Shown: positions 34,567 to 44,103, counted from the stretch's first letter. The stretch is 64,000 bases of DNA from Leifsonia sp. 466MF (GCF_900100265.1 NZ_LT629696.1:3224001-3288000), one strand, 5' to 3'. A program made the numbers and translations. The notes: generated by a model not told the origin, from the sequence alone.

Positions 34567-34600
34567 ATCGGGCCACCCGCCTTCCGGCGGGTGGCCCGAT
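34567..34600. terminator. Bidirectional terminator hairpin
   Basis: Perfect 15-base arms (34567-34581 and 34586-34600) around a TTCC loop, between the stops of convergent genes at 34548 and 34605. Confidence 0.85.
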
Positions 34601-34604
34601 GTCG

Positions 34605-35348
34605 TCAGCGCAGGTGCCGGGCGAAGAACCGGGCCGCGCCCTCGCCGGCGAACGCGGGGACACCGCGGTGGCCGCCGAGGTTCGCCTGCAACGTCTTCTC
34701 CGTCGAGCCGAACGCGTCGAACAGGTCGAGCGCCGCCTGCCGGTCGTTGCCCTCGTCATCCCATTGCAGGAGCACGTGCAGCGGGATGGTGACCTGCCGT
34801 GCCTCCTCCTGGATGACGGACGGGATGTAGCTGCCGGCGAAGAGCCCGGCCGCGACCACCCGTGGCTCGGTGAGAGCCAGCCGGACGCCGATCGAGATGA
34901 ATCCGCCGGAGTACCCGACCGGACCGGTGATCTCCGGCAGTGCGAGAGCCGCATCCACCGCCGACCGCCATTCCGGGACGGCGCCCTCGACGAGCGGGAG
35001 CACGAGACGGTCGACGAGGTCAGGGCCGACCGGGTCTCCCGCCGCGAGCGTGCGACGGAGGTCGGCGCGCGCCTCCTCCGTCACCGCCGATGGGGGGCGG
35101 TCGCCCGTCCCGGGCAGCTCGATGGTGAGCGAAGCGAAGCCGTCGGCCGCGGCCTGTCGCGCTCGCCCGACGAGCCGCGGGTACATCTGCTCGACGCCGC
35201 CGGGATGCCCCAGCAGGATCAGCGGGACGGGCGCGGAGGAGGATGCGGATTCGGGCGCCCACAGGATGCCCGGGATTCCGCCGAGGGTGAATCGGCGCTC
35301 GGTGACGCCGTCGACGAGGTGTGGTGCTGAAGTGAAGTCGAAGTGCAT
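34605..35348 (-). CDS. Alpha/beta hydrolase of unknown substrate
   Basis: 247 residues. PLILLGHPGGVEQMYPRLVG holds the oxyanion region, Ser147 lies in VGYSGGFISIG, an acid residue in WDDEGND and His near the C-terminus (GGHRGVPAF) complete the triad. It resembles small dienelactone-hydrolase/prolyl-oligopeptidase-like esterases. A weak AAAGG ribosome site precedes the ATG. A 16-codon open frame with a very strong ribosome site lies 45 bases upstream on the same strand and may be a leader peptide controlling this gene. Confidence 0.85.
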   Translation of the reverse strand: MHFDFTSAPHLVDGVTERRFTLGGIPGILWAPESASSSAPVPLILLGHPGGVEQMYPRLVGRARQAAADGFASLTIELPGTGDRPPSAVTEEARADLRRTLAAGDPVGPDLVDRLVLPLVEGAVPEWRSAVDAALALPEITGPVGYSGGFISIGVRLALTEPRVVAAGLFAGSYIPSVIQEEARQVTIPLHVLLQWDDEGNDRQAALDLFDAFGSTEKTLQANLGGHRGVPAFAGEGAARFFARHLR

Positions 35349-35392
35349 GGTCGTGCCTTTCGTGGAGTGCCTGAAGGGCGCTCCCGGACGAC

Positions 35393-35443
35393 CTATCGCC
35401 CGACCGTGTCCTCAGAGAAGAGCACCCACGTCGTTTCGTTCAT
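35393..35443 (-). CDS. Possible 16-residue leader peptide
   Basis: ATG at 35443 preceded by GAGGAGGTGATACCC, one of the best ribosome sites in the window. It encodes MNETTWVLFSEDTVGR then TAG. It ends 45 bases before the alpha/beta hydrolase ATG, whose own ribosome site is weak. This layout resembles attenuation or translational-coupling leaders. No known leader family is recognised, and it is too short for statistics. Confidence 0.45.
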   Translation of the reverse strand: MNETTWVLFSEDTVGR

Positions 35444-35527
35444 GGGTATCACCTCCTCGATCTGCTGCACGGACGCCGGAAGCCTAGCACCGGCTCGCCC
35501 TGCGATCATCCCCGAGCCCCGATCGAC

Positions 35528-36265
35528 TCAGCCGCCCATCCTCCGCATCGCCGCGGCGGTGAGCCGGGTGTGCACCTGGAAGGCGACCGTTCCGGGGACG
35601 TAGCGGTCCTCGCCGTACTCGATCGGGCGGCCTCCGGCGTCGGAGCTCTCCCGGCGAAGCCGGAGCAGTGGGGACGAACGGCGCACGCCGAGCAGCTGGG
35701 CGTCCTCGCTCGTCGCGGCGGTCGCGTCCAGCGTGTTGTCGGCCTGGCCTGTGACGATCCCGAAGCGGTCGAAGAGCACCTGCACGACCGAGGCCTCGCG
35801 CGGTGAGAGCGACTGGATGATCGGGATCATCCAGGTGGCGTACGTGGTCCGCTCGAGCATCACGCGCCGGCCGTCGAGTGTGCGGAGCCGGACCACCCGC
35901 AGCACCTCGTCCCCCTCGTCGAGGTGGAGGCGGCGGCGTTCGGCGACGCGGGCGGGCGCGGTCTGGAGCGACACCACCTGGCCGCCCGGTGTCATCCCCC
36001 TGCTCCGTGCCCACTGGGCGAAAGAGCGCAGCTCGTCGAACTCCTGCCCTTGGCGCGCCGCGGCGACGACCCACGAGGAGCCCTGGCGCGAGGTCAGGTC
36101 GCCGCGGGCGCGCAACAGGGCGAGCGCCCGCCGCACGGTGCCGCGGGCGACGCCGTAGGTCTCCGCCATCCGGTTCTCCGACGGCAGCGAGGTGCCCGCG
36201 CCGAACTCGCCCTGGAGGATGCGCGCGCCCAGGTCCTCGGCGATCTCTCGATACAGCGTCGGCAT
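35528..36265 (-). CDS. GntR-family regulator, HutC subfamily
   Basis: 245 residues. Winged helix at 1-70 (TSLPSENRMAETYGVARGTV then RRALALLRARGDLTSRQGSS), then the UTRA effector domain (WMIPIIQSLSPREASVVQVL, DRYVPGTVAFQVHTRL). HutC-type proteins sense small metabolites such as sugars, amino acids or their phosphates. It could control the hydrolase/leader downstream on the same strand (84-base gap) or the divergent secreted protein. A matching inverted repeat lies upstream. Confidence 0.92.
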   Translation of the reverse strand: MPTLYREIAEDLGARILQGEFGAGTSLPSENRMAETYGVARGTVRRALALLRARGDLTSRQGSSWVVAAARQGQEFDELRSFAQWARSRGMTPGGQVVSLQTAPARVAERRRLHLDEGDEVLRVVRLRTLDGRRVMLERTTYATWMIPIIQSLSPREASVVQVLFDRFGIVTGQADNTLDATAATSEDAQLLGVRRSSPLLRLRRESSDAGGRPIEYGEDRYVPGTVAFQVHTRLTAAAMRRMGG

Positions 36266-36313
36266 GTTCGGTCCTTCCGCTCATCCTGGTCGCGTGCGTC
36301 CGCCCGGGTGCAA

Positions 36314-36333
36314 ACACTTGTACAGACCAGTGT
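36314..36333. promoter_or_regulatory. Candidate GntR/HutC operator, ACACT-N10-AGTGT
   Basis: ACACTTGTACAGACCAGTGT contains CTTGTACAG and GGTCTG(T), like the half-sites used by HutC-type regulators. It lies about 50 bases before the GntR start and within the gap leading to the divergent gene at 36557. Beyond this site the 291-base gap shows no clear gene. Confidence 0.5.
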
Positions 36334-36556
36334 GACCGCTCTCCCCGGTATCCCGCGCGTCCGTGCCCCTACGCCACGCTGCTGAGTGCGCAGACGGTGC
36401 CAGGTGGACGGCTCCGGTTCGACGGCCGTTCACCCGTACGTCGCGAGCACGCAGGGTCCGCGACCGCTGCGGTCGGTTGGGTGGGGACCTGTGCCGACGG
36501 GCGCGGTGCGGGTTCGGGATCCCGCCCCGCCCGCGGCCTCACCCGAAGGAGCACCC

Positions 36557-39046
36557 GTGCGCAGGATCACCCGGTCGACCGTCGCCGCAGCCCTCATCGG
36601 CGCCGTCGTCGCTGCGACGGCGGCACTCGGCGTCGTCGCCCAGCCGGCCGCCGCGGCGCCCGCTCCGAACGGGACGCTGACGCTCACGAACACCACGCCG
36701 GCGCCCGGCGATCCGCTCACGTTCTCGTACACGACGGACAAGCCGAACACGAAGAACTGGGTCGCGGTGTACAACGACCCTGCCACCGGCCCGACCGACG
36801 AGAAGAGCCACGGCTCCTCAACCGACTGGGCGTACGTCAGCGCAACGACGCCGGCCTCCAGCGGCACGGTCACGGTCGCGAGCGCGGGGCTCACTCCTGG
36901 CCACGACCTCGTCGCGTACTTCCTGTACGCGGACGGCTACACCTGGCTCGCGCAGCCCGTCACCTTCCACGTCGGGTACGCCACCGGGGGTTCGCTCGCC
37001 CTCACGACGGCGACCCCGCGGGTCGGCGGCGACCTGACGTTCTCCTACTCCACCGGTGACGCGAACGCGTCCGGGACCGACTGGGTCGCGATCTACAACG
37101 ACCCGAAGAAATCCCCGCTGAACCAGACCTACCCCGGAGCCGGCTCGACCGCGTGGTCATACGTGTCTGGCACCTCCGGCACCGTCACCATCCCGGCGGG
37201 CGCACTCACGTCGGGACACGACGTGATCGCGTACCTGCTCGCAGACGACGGCTACACCTGGCTCGCGCAGCCCGTCGTCTTCCGGCTCGCCCCAGCGGCC
37301 TCCGGACCGACCGATAGCGGGACGCTGACGCTCCTCACACGGGATCCGATGGCCGGGAAGCCGCTGACCTTCTCGTTCACCACCGCCACCCCCAACGCGA
37401 AGAACTGGATCGGGATCTACGACGATCCCGCAACGGCGCCGAGCGGCGGCGCGTCGCACGGAGCATCGACCACCTGGGCGTACGTGCCGAACGCGACATC
37501 GGGGACGGTCACGATCCCGGCGGGGGCGCTCACCGGCGGCCACACCGTCGCCGCCGTCCTGCTCTACGACGACGGCTACGTGAACCTGGCACCGCCCATC
37601 ACGTTCGCCCTGAAGGCCGAACCGCCGCTCACCGGGTCCACGGAGCCGACCGTCGACCACTTCCTGACCGACGACATCGTCCGGCCTGCCGCCGCGCCGT
37701 CGACGGCCGTGCGCTTCTCCATCGCCGGGATGTGGACCGGCGTGCGCGGCGCAGCTCCCGCCGCGGCGACGTTCACCGCACAAAACGGCCCGGACTGGCT
37801 CGCGGTCGCGCCCGACGGGACGGTGGCGGGCACGACGCCCGCGTCGATCCCGGCGCAGACCCCGTTGCTGACGGTGCTCGCCACCGAGGCCAGCGGCCTG
37901 ACCGCAACGCTGACGATCGAGCTGCCGATCAGCGAACCCGGTGCACCGCCGGCCGTGCACGCCGCGACGCTGAGCATGTGGGATGGCGGGACCCACGTCG
38001 ACGACGCCGTCGGCAAGCTGGCGCGGTCGGTGCTCGTCAACCGCTTCGACCTGATCGCGCTGCAGGAGACCGGCGGGACCGCCACCGCGGTGGCGCAGCG
38101 GCTCGGCTGGAACGTGGTCGAAGACCCAACCGGCCTCGCCGTGATCGCGCCCTTCCCCCTGACCGCGCTCCCCGCGCCGGCCGGGGCCGTCGTCGCAGTG
38201 TCGGCCGCCATCGGCGAGACGGACCTGCCGGTGTGGGATGTCGCCCTGGACGCCGGCGGCCCCGACCGGGCAGCGGTCTGCACCGAGGGAGCCGCGGCCG
38301 CCGTCTCCGCCGAGAAGGCGAGCGCGCGGTACGCGCAGGCGCAGGCCATCGCCCGGGCCGCGCGCGCCGCCCATGCCTCGGCGCCGGAGGGCCGGCTGCT
38401 CCTGCTCGGCGACCTGGAGTCGCCGTCGGACGTCGACTGGGCCGGCGCGGCCTCGGCAGCGAACTGCGCAGCGGGCCCGGTGGCCTGGCCGGTCACGTCG
38501 GAGCTCCACGCGGCCGGCCTGGTGGATGCGTTCCGCACAGCCCGGACGGACACCGCCGCCGACCCCGGCGCGACGGCCGGCATCCTCGGCGGCACCGCGA
38601 GTGCGGCGGCGGCACGACCAGCCCTCCTCGACCGGCTCGACTACGCGTACGTCGCCGGAGCGATGACCGTGCGGGACGCCAACCTCGTCATCGACGGCTT
38701 CCCGCAGGCATCGCCGTCGAACGCCAACCGCTGGGTATCGGATCGGGCGGCGGTGGAGGCGACCATCGTGCTCGCAGCGCCCCCGGCCGGCGGAGGCGGG
38801 GCGGGCAGCGGAGGCGGAGCCGCGCCTGCCGACCCGGGCACGAGCACCACCGCCCCGCACACCGGCCTGCCCGGAGCGCTGGCCCGCACCGGCGACGTGC
38901 TCGGCCTGGTGATGGCCGGCCTCGCGATGGCGGCCGTCGTGATCGGCGCCCTGACGATCCTGATCCGCCGCCGGATGGACGCATCCACTCCCTCCGGCAT
39001 CGCAGCAGCAGAACCGAACGCACACCCGGAGGAAGCGAACCCATGA
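36557..39046 (+). CDS. Wall-anchored protein: three Ig-like repeats plus degenerate EEP domain
   Basis: 829 residues from GTG with GAAGGAG upstream. Signal peptide 1-34. Three about 100-residue repeats (39-139, 145-244, 254-352) share a KNWVAVYNDP-type and DGYTWLAQP-type motif. An Ig/cadherin-like part (about 370-456) precedes an endonuclease/exonuclease/phosphatase fold (466-740): Glu504 in LIALQET is kept, but GDxN reads GDLE (618-621) and SDH reads SDR (728-730), so catalysis is doubtful. It ends with a Gly/Pro linker, LARTGD (775-780, class E sortase type), a membrane segment and RRR. It overlaps the phospholipase gene by four bases. Confidence 0.85.
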   Translation: MRRITRSTVAAALIGAVVAATAALGVVAQPAAAAPAPNGTLTLTNTTPAPGDPLTFSYTTDKPNTKNWVAVYNDPATGPTDEKSHGSSTDWAYVSATTPASSGTVTVASAGLTPGHDLVAYFLYADGYTWLAQPVTFHVGYATGGSLALTTATPRVGGDLTFSYSTGDANASGTDWVAIYNDPKKSPLNQTYPGAGSTAWSYVSGTSGTVTIPAGALTSGHDVIAYLLADDGYTWLAQPVVFRLAPAASGPTDSGTLTLLTRDPMAGKPLTFSFTTATPNAKNWIGIYDDPATAPSGGASHGASTTWAYVPNATSGTVTIPAGALTGGHTVAAVLLYDDGYVNLAPPITFALKAEPPLTGSTEPTVDHFLTDDIVRPAAAPSTAVRFSIAGMWTGVRGAAPAAATFTAQNGPDWLAVAPDGTVAGTTPASIPAQTPLLTVLATEASGLTATLTIELPISEPGAPPAVHAATLSMWDGGTHVDDAVGKLARSVLVNRFDLIALQETGGTATAVAQRLGWNVVEDPTGLAVIAPFPLTALPAPAGAVVAVSAAIGETDLPVWDVALDAGGPDRAAVCTEGAAAAVSAEKASARYAQAQAIARAARAAHASAPEGRLLLLGDLESPSDVDWAGAASAANCAAGPVAWPVTSELHAAGLVDAFRTARTDTAADPGATAGILGGTASAAAARPALLDRLDYAYVAGAMTVRDANLVIDGFPQASPSNANRWVSDRAAVEATIVLAAPPAGGGGAGSGGGAAPADPGTSTTAPHTGLPGALARTGDVLGLVMAGLAMAAVVIGALTILIRRRMDASTPSGIAAAEPNAHPEEANP

Positions 39047-41193
39047 GCCGATCCAAGCCGGAGCGCCACGCGCCCGAAGTCACGTTCGATGCGGCGCCGC
39101 CGCTCGACGAGAACGCCGCGTACGTCAGCTCCGTCCCGCGTGGGGTGAGCCGCCGGACGCTCCTCCTCGGCGGCGCCGCGGCGATCATGGCCGGTGTCGC
39201 CTACGGGACCGCCGGCCGGGCCGCCCTCCCCGCCGCCGCGGCCGCGAAACTCACCGGCACCTATAAGGACATCAAGCACGTGGTGGTCCTGATGCAGGAG
39301 AACCGGTCGTTCGACCACTACTACGGCACCCTCCCGGGCGTCCGCGGGTTCGCCGACAAGCAGATCCTGGAGTACCCCGGAGGCGGGGACATCTTCCACC
39401 AGCCGGATGCATCGCGCGCCGACGGGCAGGTGATGCTGCCGTTCCGCATGGACTCGACGAAGTACAACTCGCAGAACGCGGGCGGTCTCGATCACAGCTG
39501 GAGCGGCGGGCACACCGCGTGGAACAAGGGCGCCTGGAACCGCTGGGTCGCCGCCAAGGGCGAGCAGACCATGGGCTACTTCACCCGCGACGACATCCCC
39601 TACCAGCACGCCCTCGCCAGCGCCTTCACCGTGTGCGACGACTACCACTGCTCGCTCAACGGCCCGACGACGCCCAACCGCCTGTACCAGTGGTCCGGGA
39701 TGATCAACCCGGCGGGCGGTCTCGGCGGCCCGGCCATCGACAACCCGGCCGACTACAACCCGGTGTACCGCTGGGGCACCTACGCCGAACGGCTTCAGGC
39801 GGCGGGCGTGAGCTGGAAGACCTACGCCAACGACGAGGTCGGCGACAGCGGCAGCCACCCGTACGTCGGCGACTACGGCGACAACCCGCTCTGGCTGTTC
39901 CAGCAGTACCACGACGCGCTGGCCTCCTCCGATCCGGCGACGCGGCAGCTCGCGCTCAACGGCGGGCTGCACGACGGCTGGAAGGCCGACTCCGGGCGCG
40001 GGCTCGACGTCACCTACCTGCTGTCCGACTTCGGCCGGGACTGCGCGACGAACTCGCTCCCCACCGTCTCGTACGTCGTCGCCCCGTACGGCTGGTGCGA
40101 GCACCCGTCGGCCAGCCCCGACTACGGCGCGCACTACACGAACGCCGTCGTGCAGGCGCTGTTCAGCAATCCGGAGACCTGGGCCTCGACCGTCCTGCTC
40201 ATCAACTACGACGAGAACGACGGCTACTTCGACCACGTGCTGCCGCCGTTCCCGGAGGCGGGGACCGCGGACGAGTTCGTCAACGGCCTGCCCATCGGGT
40301 TCGGCTCCCGCGTGCCGCTCACGGTCGTCTCGCCGTGGTCGCGCGGCGGATGGGTCAACTCGCAGACCTCGGACCACACGTCGATCATCCGGTTCCTGGA
40401 GGCGATCACCGGGGTCACGGAGCCCAACATCTCGCAGTGGCGGCGGACCGTCTCGGGCGACCTGCTGAGCTGCTTCGACTTCGCGCATCCCGACTTCAGC
40501 ATCCCGGGGACGGACGTCGTGCCCGGCCTCGCGCAGACGCAGCAGCTGGTCGCCGCGGCGGACGCGGACCGCAGCAAGCCGCCCGTGGCCGTACCGGCGG
40601 TCGGCGCCCAGTCCATGCCGGGACAGGATGCGGGCGCGCCCCGCCACCGGACGCTCCCCTACCGGCAGAGCGCCGACGTCGCGGTCGACCGCACGAGCGG
40701 CCGGGTCACCCTGACCATGCGCAACCAGGGCACGGTGGGCGTCAACCACCAGGTCTTCCCGAACATCGCGCTGCCCTTCCAGGCCGACCCGCACACGCTG
40801 GCGGCCGGTGCGACCGCGGACTGGGTGTGGGACGCGGCGGCGACCGACGGCCTGTACGACGTCAGCGTCTATGGTCCCGACCGCTTCCTGCGCCGGTTCG
40901 CCGGAACCGTCGTGCGCGGCGACCGCCGCGACATCGGCATACCGCACGCGACGGCCGCCGTCGGTGCGGTCGGGTCGCGCAGCCTCCGCCTCACGCTCAC
41001 GAACGAGGGTGGAGCGGCCGTCCGGTTCTGCCTGGTGGGGAACGACTTCACCGACCACGCAGAGCAGGTCACGGTGCCGCCGCGCGGATCCCGATCGGTC
41101 GACTGGCCGGTCGACGAGTGGGGCTACTACGACGTCGTCGTGACCGCGGGGACGGGAACGGGCTTCCGCTACCGCTTCGCCGGGCGGGTCTGA
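39043..41193 (+). CDS. plcC: Tat-exported phosphocholine-specific phospholipase C
   Basis: 716 residues. Tat signal SRRTLLLGG at 36-44. The phosphoesterase domain opens with VVVLMQENRSFDHYYGTLPG (81-100) and includes LLINYDENDGYFDHVLPP and SDHTSIIRFLEA, which hold the metal/acid residues of the PLC/AcpA family. Two C-terminal DUF756 beta domains follow from about residue 540. It hydrolyses phosphatidylcholine-type lipids outside the cell, most likely for phosphate or lipid nutrition in soil. The start codon overlaps the stop of the anchored protein gene, so the two are co-translated. Confidence 0.92.
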   Translation: MSRSKPERHAPEVTFDAAPPLDENAAYVSSVPRGVSRRTLLLGGAAAIMAGVAYGTAGRAALPAAAAAKLTGTYKDIKHVVVLMQENRSFDHYYGTLPGVRGFADKQILEYPGGGDIFHQPDASRADGQVMLPFRMDSTKYNSQNAGGLDHSWSGGHTAWNKGAWNRWVAAKGEQTMGYFTRDDIPYQHALASAFTVCDDYHCSLNGPTTPNRLYQWSGMINPAGGLGGPAIDNPADYNPVYRWGTYAERLQAAGVSWKTYANDEVGDSGSHPYVGDYGDNPLWLFQQYHDALASSDPATRQLALNGGLHDGWKADSGRGLDVTYLLSDFGRDCATNSLPTVSYVVAPYGWCEHPSASPDYGAHYTNAVVQALFSNPETWASTVLLINYDENDGYFDHVLPPFPEAGTADEFVNGLPIGFGSRVPLTVVSPWSRGGWVNSQTSDHTSIIRFLEAITGVTEPNISQWRRTVSGDLLSCFDFAHPDFSIPGTDVVPGLAQTQQLVAAADADRSKPPVAVPAVGAQSMPGQDAGAPRHRTLPYRQSADVAVDRTSGRVTLTMRNQGTVGVNHQVFPNIALPFQADPHTLAAGATADWVWDAAATDGLYDVSVYGPDRFLRRFAGTVVRGDRRDIGIPHATAAVGAVGSRSLRLTLTNEGGAAVRFCLVGNDFTDHAEQVTVPPRGSRSVDWPVDEWGYYDVVVTAGTGTGFRYRFAGRV

Positions 41194-41263
41194 CGCGCGC
41201 AGCTCGACGGCCCTCGAGCAACTATCGTGGGGCGACGACGTCGAGTGGATCCGAGGGCAGGTC

Positions 41264-41839
41264 ATGGCGGGCAGCGAACCGAAGAAGCTGAGAAGGGATG
41301 CGGCGGAGAACGCCGACCGGCTAATCGCCGCGGCCGTCCGCTCGGGCCTGGCCGAGGGCAGGTTCGTCCCGCTCGAGAAGATCGCGGCCGACGCCGGGGT
41401 CGGCATCGGCACCCTGTACCGCCGGTACCCGAACCGGGAGGCGCTGCTCGAGGCGATGGCGGTGCGCGCCTACCGCCTCATCCTCGCCGAGGCGGAGGAC
41501 GCGCTCGCGTCGGGCGAGACGGGTCGGGATGCGATCGCCCGCTTCCTGCGGCAGTCGTTCGAGCACCGCGACCAGTTGGTCCTCCCCCTACACGGCGGCC
41601 CAATGACCGAGGGGACGGAGTCGGCGGAGCTGCGGGGGCGGATGCAGCGGACGATGGCCGCCATCGTCGCGCGCGGCCATGCCGACGGCTCCGTGCGGCG
41701 GGAGGTCGACGCGGGCACCGTTGTCCGCTTCGGGGCCATGCTCGCGCAGCCCATGCCGAACGTCTCCGACTGGCCGCGGGCCGCCGAGGAGCAGCGGGCG
41801 ATCTTCCTGCGCGGGATCTCTCCCGATATCGGGGAATAA
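41264..41839 (+). CDS. TetR-family regulator
   Basis: 191 residues; helix-turn-helix at about 12-60 (FVPLEKIAADAGVGIGTLYR then RYPNREALL). C-terminal part is the SbtR-like TetR_C type. It lies 71 bases before the MDR oxidoreductase gene on the same strand and probably regulates it. AGGGCAGG precedes the ATG. Confidence 0.92.
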   Translation: MAGSEPKKLRRDAAENADRLIAAAVRSGLAEGRFVPLEKIAADAGVGIGTLYRRYPNREALLEAMAVRAYRLILAEAEDALASGETGRDAIARFLRQSFEHRDQLVLPLHGGPMTEGTESAELRGRMQRTMAAIVARGHADGSVRREVDAGTVVRFGAMLAQPMPNVSDWPRAAEEQRAIFLRGISPDIGE

Positions 41840-41910
41840 ACGGATGATTTCCTCCGCTTGATGAGAGTGCGACGCCGAGGACGGGTGCCGCGACCATCTG
41901 AGAGGAAGTC

Positions 41911-42846
41911 ATGACCATGAAGGCAATCCGTTTCCACGAGACCGGCGGACCCGACGTGCTCCGCTACGAGGAAGCCGAACTCCCCGTCCCGGTCGCGGGC
42001 GAGGTGCGGCTCCGCGTCGCCGGCTCGGCGTTCAGTCCCGCCGACAACGGCATCCGCGCGGGCAGCCTGCCGATCCCGATCACGCTGCCGCACATCCCCG
42101 GCTACGACGTCTCGGGCACGGTCGACGCGCTGGGCGCGGGAGTCGAGGGCCTCGCCGTCGGCGACGAGGTCGTCGGGTTCCTGCCGATGACCGCCGACGG
42201 CTCGGCGGCCGAATACGCCATCGCCCCCGCCGAGGTGCTCGCCCGGGCGCCGCACTCCATCCCTCTGGCGGATGCGGCCGCCCTGCCTTCCGTCGCCCTG
42301 ACCGCGCGGCAGGCGCTGTTCGACGACGCGGGACTCACGTCGGGCCAGCGCATCCTCATCACGGGTGCGGGCGGGGCCGTCGGCGGCTACGCGGTGCAGC
42401 TCGCCAAGCGTGCCGGCGCGTACGTCATCGCCACAGCGAGCCCGCGCAGCAGCGCGACCGTCCGTGAGGCGGGCGCGGATGAGGTCATCGACCACACCGC
42501 ACGCTCGGTGCTCGACGCGGTCGACGAACCGGTCGACGTCCTCCTCAACCTGGCCCCGCTGGAGCCCGACGAGTTCGCGGCCCTGGTCGCACGGGTGCGC
42601 GACGGTGGCGTGGTGGTCAGCACGACCGCGTGGATGGCCGCCCCCGACGACGCGGAGCGGAATGTCCGCAGCGTGGTCGTCTTCGTGCGGAGCGACGCGG
42701 AGCAGCTCGCCGAGCTCGTCTCCCTCGTGGACAGCGGCGACCTCCGGGTCGACGTCGCCCGGCGCGTGCCGCTCGCCGAGCTTCGCAGCATCCACGAGCA
42801 GGCCGCCGCCGGCACGCTGCGCGGCAAAGTGGTCGCCCTCCCGTAA
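41911..42846 (+). CDS. NADP-dependent quinone oxidoreductase, zinc-free MDR family
   Basis: 311 residues, opening MTMKAIRFHETGGPDVLRYE; the second ATG at 41917 is also possible. It has the MDR fold: an N-terminal GroES-like half (IPGYDVSGTVDALGAG) and a Rossmann half with ITGAGGAVGGYAVQLAK. Zinc ligands are absent, as in quinone reductases/zeta-crystallins. Likely a detoxifying NADPH:quinone or enone reductase under the adjacent TetR. Confidence 0.92.
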   Translation: MTMKAIRFHETGGPDVLRYEEAELPVPVAGEVRLRVAGSAFSPADNGIRAGSLPIPITLPHIPGYDVSGTVDALGAGVEGLAVGDEVVGFLPMTADGSAAEYAIAPAEVLARAPHSIPLADAAALPSVALTARQALFDDAGLTSGQRILITGAGGAVGGYAVQLAKRAGAYVIATASPRSSATVREAGADEVIDHTARSVLDAVDEPVDVLLNLAPLEPDEFAALVARVRDGGVVVSTTAWMAAPDDAERNVRSVVVFVRSDAEQLAELVSLVDSGDLRVDVARRVPLAELRSIHEQAAAGTLRGKVVALP

Positions 42847-42882
42847 CCGGCTCCGCCTCCCCGCCCGCTCCCGAGCCCTCGC

Positions 42883-43263
42883 TCAGGGAGCGGGCTGCGG
42901 GCGCGCGAACAGGTTGACGAGGGTGCCGTCGGGGTCGCGGAACAGCGTGGAGCGGTTGCCCCACGGCATCGTCGTCGGCTCCAGCACGATGTCTGTGAGC
43001 GCGTCCCGCAGGCGGTCGAACTCGCCGTCGACGTCGTCCACCTCGAACTCGACGATGGCCGGTCCGCCACGCGATGGCCGGGGAGCGTCGTCGCCGAGCA
43101 TGGCGACCGTCGCGACGTCGGCGATGGCGAGCGCCACCGTTCCCTCCCGGAACTCGGCGAACACCGGGGCGGGACGGGACGCCGTCTTCCCGGTGACGAG
43201 TTCGTAGAACTGCACGAGTCGATCGACGTCGTGGGTGATGATCCTGATCGAGCTGAAAGCCAT
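42883..43263 (-). CDS. VOC (glyoxalase/bleomycin-resistance fold) protein
   Basis: 126 residues with two beta-alpha-beta-beta-beta units: AFSSIRIITHDVDRLVQFYE and the second ending STLFRDPDGTLVNLFARP. His/Glu metal positions are only partly visible, so its chemistry cannot be assigned. It lies 87 bases after a WYL regulator on the same strand, its probable controller. Confidence 0.88.
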   Translation of the reverse strand: MAFSSIRIITHDVDRLVQFYELVTGKTASRPAPVFAEFREGTVALAIADVATVAMLGDDAPRPSRGGPAIVEFEVDDVDGEFDRLRDALTDIVLEPTTMPWGNRSTLFRDPDGTLVNLFARPQPAP

Positions 43264-43350
43264 GGTGAACCTCTCCGCCCGGGCCGCTCGACCCGCGCAG
43301 AACCATGGTCGCGTGCCCCGGCGACAGCGTCCTGTCGGTGTTTCCAGGAT

Positions 43351-44046
43351 TCAGGGTCCGAGTATCGGGCGCAGGTCTCCGTACGGGATGTCGAGGTCGG
43401 CGGCCGTGAGCTCCCGCCGCGGCGGCCTCTCGCCCGTCGGCTCGGCGGCGACGATGCGATCGCCGCGGAACGCCCGGATGGCACCGCGCGTGCGGCACCA
43501 GGCGATCAAGTACCAGGTCCCGTCCCGGCCGACGTATCCCTGCGGCTCGACCTCGCGTTCCGTCTCGACGCCCGCCCGATCGCGGTAGCGGAGGCGGAGC
43601 ACCGTCCCGGCGCGCAGGGCGTCCGAGAACCCGATGGGCGCAGGCGCGGGCGGGTCGCCCTGGAGCAGGTGGACGCGCGCCGCGAGCGCCCGCGTCTCCT
43701 CAGCCCTGCTGCCGTCCATCACCGCGAGCACTTTGCCGAGCGCCGCTGACGCTTCGGCTCCGAACGGGCTGGACGCGAGCATCCCGAGCCCGATCGTGAC
43801 GGCGAGCGCCTCCTCGACCGTCAGCCCCAGCGGAGGGAGCGTGTGCGCGGTGTCGAGGCAGTAGCCGCCGGTCCGGCCGGGCTCCGCCCAGATGGGGACG
43901 CCGGTCTGCTGAAGCGACGACAGGTCGCGCTCGATGGTGCGGGTGCTGACCTCGAACCGCTCGGCCAGCCGCCGCGCACTGAGCGGGCGCGGCGCCACGG
44001 CGCGAAGCGCCTCCACGATGGCGTACAGCCGGTCGGTGCGGTTCAT
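43351..44046 (-). CDS. WYL-domain transcriptional regulator
   Basis: 231 residues: DeoR-like helix-turn-helix at 1-60 (RRLAERFEVSTRTIERDLSS), then a WYL domain (DGTWYLIAWCRTRGAIRAFR). This type often appears next to VOC genes in actinobacteria. It is upstream of the VOC gene on the same strand. It has no close ribosome site visible. Confidence 0.9.
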   Translation of the reverse strand: MNRTDRLYAIVEALRAVAPRPLSARRLAERFEVSTRTIERDLSSLQQTGVPIWAEPGRTGGYCLDTAHTLPPLGLTVEEALAVTIGLGMLASSPFGAEASAALGKVLAVMDGSRAEETRALAARVHLLQGDPPAPAPIGFSDALRAGTVLRLRYRDRAGVETEREVEPQGYVGRDGTWYLIAWCRTRGAIRAFRGDRIVAAEPTGERPPRRELTAADLDIPYGDLRPILGP

Positions 44047-44103
44047 CCGTCGACTCTAGCGAGACCGTGCGCGCGGGCGCCGGACCCGGCCGCGAACGAC
44101 GAA

